Part shown: piece after piece, positions 55,483 to 63,947 of the stretch
Numbering within the stretch: the first letter of the stretch is position 1
How the letters are laid out: every line of letters starts with the position of its first letter
Origin: Paenibacillus cymbidii
Lineage (GTDB): Bacteria; Bacillota; Bacilli; Paenibacillales; NBRC-103111
DNA length: 64,000 nucleotides
Direction: 5' to 3'
Assembly: GCF_004764705.1 (NCBI RefSeq)
Contig: NZ_SHLX01000013.1
Coordinates: forward strand, 62,001-126,000
The notes under the pieces: model-generated
What the model was told of the DNA's origin: nothing
What the model saw: the letters and a program-made list of their open reading frames with translations, nothing else
The model's database searches: none
Made by a program: the position numbers and the translations under genes

Positions 55483-57128
55483 TTTTTGTACCGCTCGTAG
55501 GCGGCTTCGTAAATTTTCATATAACGGTCCAGCCCCATCTTCTTCAGCGTCGCCACATAGTTGTCGAATTCGCTGAACGGCGCCGTGCCTTTGACGAACT
55601 TCGCCATCATTTCATCGACATAAGTGCCGAGATCCGTTTCCAGCGCCTTGAACTCCGTCATTTCCGTCGTCGAGTACGTGAACTCGGGCCACAGCTCTTT
55701 CGGGAAAGTCGGCTTGATCAGCTCGGACACGCGCATGTTTTCCGGATCGCTTTCGGAACTGATGATGTATTTCGGATTGTCCATGCCCGGGTACCAGCCG
55801 CCGGCCCAGGTGACGTGTTTGCCGAGCTGGCTCGAGTCCTTCTTGAGCGCGTCGACGTAGTCGAACTTGCCGTCTTTTTCCGTGTAGCTGACGTCCTTGA
55901 CGCCGAGGCGGAACAGCTTGCTGCCTTCGTCGCTGTAGAAGTAGTCGACCCAACGCACCGTTTCCGCCGGGTACTTGTTCGCTTTCGTAATCGCCATGCC
56001 GCCGGTCAGCACCATAAACGAGCGGGCGCGCGAGAACAGCTTGTCGCCGTGCGGTCCGGCCAGCGTCGCCACGCCTTTCATCCCGGTAATGTTCGGGTAC
56101 GTCATGTTCGGGTTCGTGTACAACGAGCTGCCGACGGCGCCGGGCACGTACGCGGCCGTTACATCGTTAAGCGTTACGGTGAAGATGTCCTTGTAGAACA
56201 GTCCTTCCGTATACAGCTTGTTCAAATATTGCAGCACTTCCTTGTATTTCGGATCGGCCGGAATATACCGCAGCTTGTTCGTTGCCGGGTCGACGTCCAC
56301 CCGCGGGTGCGTGTTGCCGCGCGTGCCGAGTCCCCAGGCGCCTTTCAGATGGTCGTACAGCATCGTAATGCCGCTGGCAAGGAACGGGATTTCGTCGGCT
56401 TTGCCGTTTTTGTTCGGGTCCTGCGTTTTGACCGCCTTCAAGTAGTTGTAATACTCTTCGGTCGTCGTCGGCATCTTCATGCCAAGCGCGTCGAGGAAGC
56501 TTTGGTTGACCCACAGCTGCGAGCCGATGATGCTCGACGTATGCTCCGGATCAAGCAGCGTCGGGAACGAATAGATGTTGCCGTCGGGCATCGTCAGCCC
56601 TTTTTTCACCTCGGGGTACTTGTCGAGAATTTTTTTCAGGTTCGGGGCGTACTTGTCGATCAAGTCGTTCAGCTTGATGAAAATGCCCTGCCCGCCGTAA
56701 TTCGCCACGTCGACAGACGACAGCCGGGCGGTGTGGAACGCATCCGGCAAACTGCCGCCGGCCAGCGCCAGATTGCGCTTCTCGACGAGCGCGTCGACCG
56801 GGACGAGCTGGAAGTCGACGTCGACGTTCGTCATTTTTTTGTACTCTTTCCAGACGGTCGTGTCGTTCCAGTTGCCCAGGTTCGAATTCGACTTGCTGCC
56901 AAAAAAAGTGAGCTTGATCGGCTCCTTCACAATCGGGAAGCCGGTCGCGTTCAGGTTGGTTGCCGGCTCGTCCTTTTTGCCCGCCGTCGGCGACGCGGAT
57001 GCGGATGCGGGCGAGGACGAAGACGCCGGGGACGCGCCGCCGCTTTCCTTGTTGCCGCTGCACGCAACGAGCAACGACATTGCCACTGCGGTCGCCAGAC
57101 CGCCGTAAACCACTTTCCTCTTGTTCAT
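55479..57128 (-). CDS. Sugar ABC transporter solute-binding lipoprotein (LplA-like)
   Basis: A 549-residue lipoprotein with lipobox LLVACS, a Ser/Ala/Pro linker (about 25-55) and the large binding domain of the LplA group (NDTTVWKEYKKMTNVDVDF, KTQDPNKNGKADEIPF, VRWVDYFYSDEGSKLFRLG). It has the same overall design as the lipoprotein at 6170-7837 but is clearly diverged. AGGAGGTCC precedes the ATG. It follows its two permease genes in the operon, the reverse of the order in the first system. Confidence 0.93.
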   Translation of the reverse strand: MNKRKVVYGGLATAVAMSLLVACSGNKESGGASPASSSSPASASASPTAGKKDEPATNLNATGFPIVKEPIKLTFFGSKSNSNLGNWNDTTVWKEYKKMTNVDVDFQLVPVDALVEKRNLALAGGSLPDAFHTARLSSVDVANYGGQGIFIKLNDLIDKYAPNLKKILDKYPEVKKGLTMPDGNIYSFPTLLDPEHTSSIIGSQLWVNQSFLDALGMKMPTTTEEYYNYLKAVKTQDPNKNGKADEIPFLASGITMLYDHLKGAWGLGTRGNTHPRVDVDPATNKLRYIPADPKYKEVLQYLNKLYTEGLFYKDIFTVTLNDVTAAYVPGAVGSSLYTNPNMTYPNITGMKGVATLAGPHGDKLFSRARSFMVLTGGMAITKANKYPAETVRWVDYFYSDEGSKLFRLGVKDVSYTEKDGKFDYVDALKKDSSQLGKHVTWAGGWYPGMDNPKYIISSESDPENMRVSELIKPTFPKELWPEFTYSTTEMTEFKALETDLGTYVDEMMAKFVKGTAPFSEFDNYVATLKKMGLDRYMKIYEAAYERYKK

Positions 57129-57261
57129 TCTGATTCGGACCTCCTGTTTATATCGCTATTGAAAACCTCCTGCGCTGCCGCCCCGCGGACAGGCGGGCTG
57201 CTCTGCAGGAAGGTTTTAACGCCGGATGCAAGTGCAAGCAAGCCAAGCCGTCAAGCCGGGG

Positions 57262-58143
57262 TCAGCCTTTGATCGCGCCGACCAGCATGCCTTTGGTGAA
57301 ATACTTCTGCAGGAACGGGTACAGCATCAGAATCGGCAGATTGGCGATGATGACGGCGGCGTATTTGGCCGTTTCCGCTTTCATCATCTGGGCGACCAGA
57401 TCCTTGTTCAAATAAGAGATCGAGTCGGTCATCGTATCCTGGACGAGCATCTCGCGCAGAAACAGCTGCAGCGGGAATTTGTGCCGGTCGTTCAAATAAA
57501 TCAGCGCGCTGAAGTAGGAATTCCAATGCCCCACACTGTAGAAAAGAATCATCACCGCAATAATCGGCATCGACAGCGGCAGAACAATCCGCATCAGCAT
57601 GCGCAGCTCCGAGCAGCCGTCGATTTCGGCCGACTCGAGAATTTCCCCCGGGATGCTTGCCTGGAAGAACGTGCGCATAATAATGATGTTCCACATCGAC
57701 ACCGCGCCCGGCACGATCATCGCCCACATCGTGTTGAGCATGCCGAGGCTTTTGATCAACAGGTAAGTCGGGATGAGCCCCCCGCTGAAAAACATCGTAA
57801 ACACCAGAAACACCGTCACCATATTGCGACCCCACAGCTGCTTGCGGGACAGCGGATAGGCGGCGCAAACCGTCATGGCGACATTCAGCGCCGTGCCGAG
57901 CGCGGTGTACAGCAGCGTATTGCCGTAGCCGACCAGCACCTCGTTGTTCGTCAGCACCTTCGTGTAGCCGCCCCAGTGAAAGCCGCGAGGCCACAGCCAT
58001 ACCTCCCCCCGCAAAATGGCGTTGGCATCGCTGACCGAAGCGGCGACGATAAACACAAGCGGATACAGCACCAGCAGAACGATCAGCGCCAGGACGGCGT
58101 AGACGAACAGGCCGAACAGGCGATCGCCGGAAGACGTTGACAT
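57262..58143 (-). CDS. Sugar ABC transporter permease (YtcP/LplC-like)
   Basis: A 293-residue six-helix permease with TMFFSGGLIPTYLLIKSLGML before the EAA loop (ESAEIDGCSELRMLMRIVLPLSMP), and the typical ending YFTKGMLVGAIKG. AGGAGGAA precedes the ATG. It is coupled to the LplB-like permease gene 12 bp upstream. No ATPase gene is present, so a shared MsmX-type ATPase is expected. Confidence 0.93.
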   Translation of the reverse strand: MSTSSGDRLFGLFVYAVLALIVLLVLYPLVFIVAASVSDANAILRGEVWLWPRGFHWGGYTKVLTNNEVLVGYGNTLLYTALGTALNVAMTVCAAYPLSRKQLWGRNMVTVFLVFTMFFSGGLIPTYLLIKSLGMLNTMWAMIVPGAVSMWNIIIMRTFFQASIPGEILESAEIDGCSELRMLMRIVLPLSMPIIAVMILFYSVGHWNSYFSALIYLNDRHKFPLQLFLREMLVQDTMTDSISYLNKDLVAQMMKAETAKYAAVIIANLPILMLYPFLQKYFTKGMLVGAIKG

Positions 58144-58155
58144 GCGGGATTCCTC

Positions 58156-59151
58156 CTACCACAGGCTCGTTTCGTTCATCCGCTTGGCCAGCTGATTGAC
58201 GATGATGAGCAGAATGAAATTGGCGACGGCGTTGAACAGCCCGATCGCGGCGGAATAACTGAATTGCGAGCCGATGATGCCGGTTTTGTACACGTAGGTC
58301 GAAATGACTTCCGACGCCTCGATATTGACCGTGTTCTGCATCAGGAACACCTTCTCGAAGCCGACGCCCATGATCGTCCCCGTGTTCAAGATCAGCAGCA
58401 CGACAATCGTCGGCATGATGCAGGGCAGATTGATGTGCACAATACGCTGCAGGCGGCTGGCGCCGTCCACCCGGGCGGCCTCGTGCAGCTGGGGGTCGAC
58501 CGAGGACAAGGCGGCCAAATAAATGATCGAGCTCCAGCCCATTTGCTGCCAGACGCCGGAAAACACATACACCGTTTTGAACCAGGAAGGATCAGTCATG
58601 AAGGAGACGGGCTTCGCGCCGAACAGGCCGAGCACCTGATTGACCATTCCTCCGTACGGCGAAAGGAACAGGAACAAAATCCCGACCAGCACAACCGTGG
58701 ACAGGAAATGCGGCGCGTACGTGACCGTTTGCACGAACCGTTTGAACCCTTGGTGGCGCACTTCGTTGAGGAACAGGGCGAGCACGATCGGGATCGGAAA
58801 CGACACGGCCAGCTCGTACAGGCTGATGCCGATCGTATTGCGCAGCAGCCGCCACAAGTAGTAGCTGTTGAAGAAGCGTTCGAAATGGGCGAAGCCGATC
58901 CAATCGCTGCCGGCGATGCCTTTGACGGCGAGGAAATTTTTGAATGCGATTTGCACGCCGTACATCGGGATATAGTGAAAAATCACGTAGTAGGCGATCA
59001 CCGGCGCCAGCAGCAGGTACAGCTGCCAGTATTTGCGGATTCGTTTGCTTGCCCGGGAGGAACGCCGCTGATGCTGGCGCTGGCGCTGGTGCCGGGCGTG
59101 CTGGTCGGACGAGGCGGGGCCGGTTCCCGAGTGACGGACGGAATGCTCCAT
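58156..59151 (-). CDS. Sugar ABC transporter permease (LplB-like)
   Basis: A 331-residue permease with an unusually long basic, His/Arg/Gln-rich cytoplasmic N-terminus (about 1-40) before the hallmark LYLLLAPVIAYYVIFHYIPM. The EAA loop EAARVDGASRLQRIVHINLPCI lies near residue 230. ATG 59151 was chosen; GGG lies 14 nt upstream, a weak ribosome site. The frame is open farther upstream through the tandem repeat, which is not protein-like. It is the first gene of the second sugar-import operon. Confidence 0.9.
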   Translation of the reverse strand: MEHSVRHSGTGPASSDQHARHQRQRQHQRRSSRASKRIRKYWQLYLLLAPVIAYYVIFHYIPMYGVQIAFKNFLAVKGIAGSDWIGFAHFERFFNSYYLWRLLRNTIGISLYELAVSFPIPIVLALFLNEVRHQGFKRFVQTVTYAPHFLSTVVLVGILFLFLSPYGGMVNQVLGLFGAKPVSFMTDPSWFKTVYVFSGVWQQMGWSSIIYLAALSSVDPQLHEAARVDGASRLQRIVHINLPCIMPTIVVLLILNTGTIMGVGFEKVFLMQNTVNIEASEVISTYVYKTGIIGSQFSYSAAIGLFNAVANFILLIIVNQLAKRMNETSLW

Positions 59152-59299
59152 GAATGCGATCGACCCTTTCGTAGTGGATAGGTCCAGTATACGAAGCGGG
59201 CGGATCCGGCACATTCCACAAATTAAAGCACCGGCATGGAATAATTTTAGTAGTTTTGTTGTGCTGCTTTGCTGCAGCCGCCTGAGCACCACCACTCCC

Positions 59300-59551
59300 C
59301 TTCCGCTACTCCGGCGCTTCTGCTCCGCATCCCTCGCTTCCGCTACTCTGCTACACTTGCTCCGTATCCCTCCCCCTCCGCTACTTTGCTGCACCTGCTC
59401 CATATCTCTCCCCTTCCGCTACTCTGCTACACTTGCTCCGTATCCCTCCCCTTCCGCTACTTTGCTGCACCTGCTCCGCATCCCCTCCCGCTACTCTGCC
59501 ACACTTGCTCCGATCACTCCCCTTCCGCTACTCCGGCGCTTCTGATCTTGA
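59300..59551. repeat. Tandem repeat, about seven units of roughly 38 bp
   Basis: Units begin with CTTCCGCTACT and continue with CTGCTACACTTGCTCC-GTATCCCTCCCC-like sequence. Units 2 and 4 match each other closely, as do units 3 and 5, so the array also has a 76-bp higher-order period. The first and last units share a distinct CCGGCGCTTCTG version. It lies about 150 bp upstream of the permease operon. It has no protein-coding signal despite being open in several frames. Confidence 0.85.
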
Positions 59552-59752
59552 ACGTGCGATGAGGGCGATATTTCGCGAGAACCCGGTTTCTGAGCCTTGT
59601 GCATATATCGTATGGCGGGAGACAATCCAAAAATGCGACGAAGTATCGGCAGCAGCACACTCGTGCATGATTTCACAATGTCAATGTTCAAAATAACCGC
59701 TCTTGCTCCGACCATCCGCAGCCAGCCCCGGTTATCCCGACAGCCCAGCAGT

Positions 59753-59942
59753 CTTAGCGGGAAAACCTCCTGTTATTTTTTCGTTTTTTACGGAAAAATG
59801 AGAAATAGCGGGAAAACCTCCTGCTAATTTCTTGCCAAATCCCGATTTTCGGGTAAATGGCGAAAATTAACGTGAGGTTTTCCTGTTATTTTGGTAAAAT
59901 GACGTTTTTTTCTAGAAATAACAGGAGGTTTTCCCGTTAATC
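59753..59942. repeat. Four-palindrome cassette of a second sequence family (F-F-R-R)
   Basis: Four copies of an imperfect palindrome (TAGCGGGA…CCTGCTA type, about 21 bp) are centred at 59765, 59816, 59878 and 59929, with steps of 51, 62 and 51 bp. The first two are in one orientation and the last two inverted, so the block is symmetric about its centre. The palindrome sequence is unrelated to T1/T2, but the geometry is the same as in cassettes A-G. Confidence 0.88.
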
Positions 59943-60008
59943 GTAAACCCTAACTGACCATCGTGTAGAGAACGCCCGTGAGGGAGCTTTATGTCTGGAG
60001 TAAGGTGC

Positions 60009-60307
60009 TGCATATAGGCACATCGATCAGAAAACGGGTGCCGGCGATATATAGTGAGCATGGAGAGCGGCGCAATGGGGCAGATGCAAGAACGGTGAGG
60101 GCGGCGGACGACAGTCGGAAGGTAGCAAGCTTCTGAGCGATGTGCATATATGCACATCGTTCAGAAAATGGGCACCTGCGATATATAGCGAGTTTGGGGA
60201 GCGGCGCAATGGGGCGATGGGGCAGAGGCGCGAATGGCGAGGACGGCGGTCAGCGGTCGGGCGAGAGCTCCTTCTGAGCGACGTGCATATAGGCACATCG
60301 CTCAGAA
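60009..60307. repeat. Tandem copies of a 134-141 bp repeat with a large palindromic core
   Basis: The core is a 36-bp near-perfect palindrome with arms beginning TTCTGAGCGA and centre GTGCATATATGCAC (60131-60166; one G/T mismatch pair). A second full copy is at 60272-60307 and a right-half copy at 60009-60033. A further left-half copy (TTCTGAGCCTTGTGCATATA) occurs at 59588-59607. The sequence between copies is also repeated (GCGATATATAG, GAGCGGCGCAATGGGGC). No coding potential is seen. Confidence 0.85.
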
Positions 60308-60358
60308 AATGAGCGTCGGCGATATGCAGGCCGCCCCCGATCCGTTTGACAAAAGGAA

Positions 60359-60550
60359 AAATAGGCCATGAAAAGTGGCTTATTTGCTTCTTTTCGGCGA
60401 TCTCATCGAAAATAGCCAGTGAAAACACTGGCTATTTGGGCCAAGTAGCGCCAATCCGGGCAGATTGACACGAATAGCCAGTGAAATCACTGGCTATTTC
60501 GGAGTCAAGGCCAATTTCTGGCGAAATAGGCCATAAAAGGTGGCCTATTC
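60359..60550. repeat. Four-palindrome cassette G (T1-T2-T2-T1), best preserved
   Basis: Palindromes are centred at 60372, 60423.5, 60485.5 and 60537, with steps of 51.5, 62 and 51.5 bp. Both T2 units are perfect or nearly perfect (AATAGCCAGTG…CACTGGCTATT). It lies downstream of the minus-strand lamin-tail/PHP gene. The whole gap from 59152 to 60676 is filled by this cassette, the second-family cassette and two tandem arrays. Confidence 0.92.
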
Positions 60551-60676
60551 CGCCACCAGCCACCTGTTCCGCGTTAACCTGACGACATTGGCCGCCCTTC
60601 TCGCTCCATCCGCCCGCTCATCCACCCGCCTGCAGCCCCGCCGAATCCGGCGGAGCTGCGCTTTTGCCAACCTGCC

Positions 60677-63600
60677 TTACGGCGCGATCTGATCGCTCGT
60701 CACCGTGCCCGGCGTCGGGGTATTCCCTTTGCTCATCTCCTGCAAATAATACGACCCGTTCACCGGATATTTGAACTTCAGCGCCTTGCCGTCGACGGAA
60801 GGATCGGCGCCGTGCGTGCCGACCGGCCCGTTCACTTCGCGCGTATCCGTTCCGTTGTTGTACCGCGCCTGCAGGATGCTGACGCCATCCGAGTCGCGCA
60901 CCAGCTCGATGCGCGCCATGCCGTTGAATCGCAGCGGATTGTCTGCCCGCGCCACGCTCGTCTGGTACAGCTCGAGCACGTCGCTCGACGTCAGGCTCGT
61001 GCCATAGGCGGTGTTGAATTGGGCCAACGTCTTCGTGCTGCCCGTCTTTTTGAACCAGATTACCTTGGCGCTCTTGGCCGGAATGTAGAAGTTCGTCGTA
61101 ATGTCGACCGGCGTTTCATACGTATCCTTCAGCTTGTAATCCTTCAAATTGACGGTGTTCTTGGAGTTGTTGTACACCTCGACGAAATCGTAATCCTCGT
61201 CAATATAATCGCCATGGCCGGAGCCGTCGTCGACGCCGGTGTTGCCTGGCGAGTTGGCGACGATTTCGGTGATGTATATTTCCGGCAGGTGGATGCCGCC
61301 GGTAACTCCCTTTACGACCCCGCCGACCGTTGCCGTCACGCGGACGAGAATCGTATACGTGCCCGCGCCGCCGGTCGGCGCCCAGGTCGAAGACGCGGTC
61401 TGCGTCGCCCCGGCCCCGATCGAAGAAAGCGTCACTTCGCCCAGCTTGTTCGCCGCCGCGTAGTTGTCGGTAGACGTCGTAAAATCATCCTTGTAAAACT
61501 CCACCTTCACGTTCGACAGTGTGCTGCCGGTCGTGTTCTTCACGCCTGCGTTGATTTGCACCGGCACGCCCGCGGTCGCCGTCGACTGCGTGCTCATCGT
61601 CAGTTCCAGCCCCGACGAATCTTCGATCCAGATCGGCGCGGATACCGCCCAATCGCCGTCCGTTTGCTCCACCTTGGCAAAATAATACTTGTACGTAGGC
61701 GCAATCGAAGTCGTATAGTGAGCGATGCGCGAGCTGTAAGTCTGGGAACCGATCACCTGACCGCCCGGGCCGTAAAGCGTAATTTTCGAAATCGTATCGT
61801 TGGTCGGGTTGGAAGCCATCACCGATACGTTAAGCGTCGACCCGGGATTGCTCAGCCGCGAGCCCATCGGTTTGCCGTTGATTTCGAAATTCAGCTTGAA
61901 GTCGCGGTCGCCGAACGTGGCGTACGTGCGCCGCTCGCGAATGGCGTCCATGATTCCCTCGCGCGTGTTCTCCTTCGCCAGCACGATCGTGCGGTCGTTG
62001 TTCTGCATCCACGTTTCGTTGTGAATGTCGCTGTTCAGCGTCGGCGATACATGCCAGCCTTTATCCAGCGCGCGGAAATACTTGTCGAAATGCTCCAGCA
62101 TCAGCGAGCCGGCCTGCAGCTCGTAAAGCGCAACCTGATCGTCCGCCGCCTGGTTATAATAATCGAAGTCCTCAAAGTCGCCCCAATACCCGCTCGGATG
62201 GTTCATCTGCATAACCGCTTCCGGGTATTCCGCCATGTCGTCCCACAGGTCGTGCATGTTGTACTGCTCGCCGCCGATCGTGTCGTACCGGTCGACGATC
62301 CACGGCACGTTGAACACGTTGGCGTGGCCCCAAATGCCGGACTCCGTATTGTACGTCATCTCGAAGCCGGCGAAGGCGGAAAACTGGTACGGCACCGTCG
62401 CGTAATCGGCCTGGTATTTGTTGTCCGCCCACTCGCCGTTCGCGACGTTCGGGTCGCCCCCGTCCATCCGCTCCGAATGGTCGCTCAAGCCGTAAAAATC
62501 GCCGTCCTGCGCCTTGGCCGCCAGGTAAGCGTTGGCCGGCGTGTTCGTCGCCGCAGTCGAACCTTCGTGCGAATGCTTCGTGTGGTTGTGCAGCTGGCCG
62601 TTATAGTATTCGTACGGGATGCCCGGCGTCGGATATTGGCCGCTGGCCAGTTTGCGCATGCTTTTCGTGCCGTCGACCGGATAGCCGTACATGACGCTGG
62701 TGTCCGAAGCCGTATCGATCGTCGTGCTGCCCGGGCTCGCCGTACCGTCGTTGTACGTCGCGTCGACGATAACGGTACCCCCGTCAGTGCGCAGCTCGAT
62801 TTTTTTCTGCCCGCCGTTGCCCATGCCCTGCGTCTGCGTTACGGTCTGCTCGTAAACCTTGGACGAAGTCAGATACGTGCTGGCGAGGTCAAAATGGTCG
62901 GCGAACTGCGCCAGCGTGTACGCCGGACCGGTGCTTTGCGTGCCCCGCGTCCAGACGACCATGTAGCCGCGGGCGGGAATGCTTTTGCTGGCGGTCAGGT
63001 TGTAGTCGTAGTAATTGGCCAAATTGGCGTAGTCCCAATAATACCGGATCGTATAGGCCGACAAATCGATCGCCGCGTCGGTATTGTTGTACAGCTCGAT
63101 GAACTCGAACGCCTCCAGGTCGTCGACCGGACTTGACGAGTTGACCATCAACTCGGTGATCCACAGGTTCGGCGGCGTCGGCACCGTGCCCGGCGTCGGC
63201 TTCTGGTTGACGGCGACTTTGCGCATCGTGATGTTGCCGTCGACGAGGTAGTCGGGAAACTCGTATACGACGGAGCTGTTTTCCACGAGTGCATCTTCGT
63301 CAAGCGTGGTGCTGGTCGCGATGCGATCGTTGTATTTGGCGATGCTGACTTCGGTCCCGGCGTCCGTCGCCACGATCAGCTTCTTGAACCCGGTGTTGCC
63401 GAGCCCGCCGTTCGCGCCGAGATCGAGTGTGTACAAGGTCGAGGAGGTGAAGCTCGTGCCGTAATGGCTGTTGAAATTGGCCAGCGTTTTGCCTTGGGCG
63501 TACGTGTTCTTGATCCAGACGACCCGCACCGCGCCGGCAGCTAGCGTCTGGCTCGTCGTCAAATCCCAGGTCACGGACGCCGTCGGCGTGTACCAGAAAA

Positions 63601-63859
63601 TAAACTTGTAGCCGGCAAGATCGATGCTGCCGCCCGTATTGTTGCGCAGCTCGACGTATTCGTAGGAATCCGTGATCGAGCCGGAATCGCCGTTCGAGTT
63701 GGCGAGTATTTCCGTTACCGTCAGCGCGGGCACGGTCGAGCTGGCATAAGCGCGGCCCGGCCCCGCTGCGCCGGGAAAACCGAAACCGGACAGCAGCAGC
63801 ACGGCGGCCGCCAGCAGGGTGAACGCTTGTCTGGCGAATCGCGCAAGTCGTTTCGACAT
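60677..63859 (-). CDS. Exported multidomain protein: three lamin-tail domains, PHP-type phosphoesterase, CARDB
   Basis: A 1060-residue secreted protein. A signal peptide (1-40) is followed by two lamin-tail (LTD) domains (about 40-220 and 225-425; VTEILANSNGD…DSYEYVELRNNTGG, ITELMVNSSSP…FEFIELYNNTDA). A PHP/CehA-like metal phosphoesterase domain follows (about 430-700) with HNHTKHSHEG, YGLSDHSERMD, MNHPSGYWG and NSDIHNETW, giving the His/Asp metal ligands. A CARDB-like Ig domain (about 760-860; INAGVKNTTGSTLSNVKVEFY) and a third LTD (about 865-1050) end the protein. Likely substrates are extracellular phosphoesters, possibly nucleic acid (inference). ATG 63859 has AAAGGAG upstream. A cre site lies 50 bp upstream. 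Confidence 0.85.
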   Translation of the reverse strand: MSKRLARFARQAFTLLAAAVLLLSGFGFPGAAGPGRAYASSTVPALTVTEILANSNGDSGSITDSYEYVELRNNTGGSIDLAGYKFIFWYTPTASVTWDLTTSQTLAAGAVRVVWIKNTYAQGKTLANFNSHYGTSFTSSTLYTLDLGANGGLGNTGFKKLIVATDAGTEVSIAKYNDRIATSTTLDEDALVENSSVVYEFPDYLVDGNITMRKVAVNQKPTPGTVPTPPNLWITELMVNSSSPVDDLEAFEFIELYNNTDAAIDLSAYTIRYYWDYANLANYYDYNLTASKSIPARGYMVVWTRGTQSTGPAYTLAQFADHFDLASTYLTSSKVYEQTVTQTQGMGNGGQKKIELRTDGGTVIVDATYNDGTASPGSTTIDTASDTSVMYGYPVDGTKSMRKLASGQYPTPGIPYEYYNGQLHNHTKHSHEGSTAATNTPANAYLAAKAQDGDFYGLSDHSERMDGGDPNVANGEWADNKYQADYATVPYQFSAFAGFEMTYNTESGIWGHANVFNVPWIVDRYDTIGGEQYNMHDLWDDMAEYPEAVMQMNHPSGYWGDFEDFDYYNQAADDQVALYELQAGSLMLEHFDKYFRALDKGWHVSPTLNSDIHNETWMQNNDRTIVLAKENTREGIMDAIRERRTYATFGDRDFKLNFEINGKPMGSRLSNPGSTLNVSVMASNPTNDTISKITLYGPGGQVIGSQTYSSRIAHYTTSIAPTYKYYFAKVEQTDGDWAVSAPIWIEDSSGLELTMSTQSTATAGVPVQINAGVKNTTGSTLSNVKVEFYKDDFTTSTDNYAAANKLGEVTLSSIGAGATQTASSTWAPTGGAGTYTILVRVTATVGGVVKGVTGGIHLPEIYITEIVANSPGNTGVDDGSGHGDYIDEDYDFVEVYNNSKNTVNLKDYKLKDTYETPVDITTNFYIPAKSAKVIWFKKTGSTKTLAQFNTAYGTSLTSSDVLELYQTSVARADNPLRFNGMARIELVRDSDGVSILQARYNNGTDTREVNGPVGTHGADPSVDGKALKFKYPVNGSYYLQEMSKGNTPTPGTVTSDQIAP

Positions 63860-63909
63860 GAAGAATCGCTCCTTTTTCCAACGTTTGGTGTTCCTGTGCC
63901 TCCACAAAT

Positions 63910-63923
63910 TGAAACCGCTTTCA
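63910..63923. promoter_or_regulatory. CcpA cre site
   Basis: TGAAACCGCTTTCA fits the cre consensus (TGWAANCGNTNWCA) at every defined position. It lies 50 bp upstream of the start codon of the LTD/PHP gene and after the stop of the preceding gene, so carbon catabolite control of the exoprotein is likely. Confidence 0.75.
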
Positions 63924-63947
63924 CAAATCGCATGCGCCTACCGCCCG

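Noticed and set aside
59152..59403. Upstream extension of the LplB-like permease through 59403
   Set aside because: The extension translates the 38-bp tandem array and AT-rich promoter region, with no similarity to permeases.
60359..60550. Four-palindrome cassettes as CRISPR arrays
   Set aside because: The repeats are palindromes of two types in mirror order, always four, with non-uniform fixed spacing (51.5/62/51.5); no cas genes are present.
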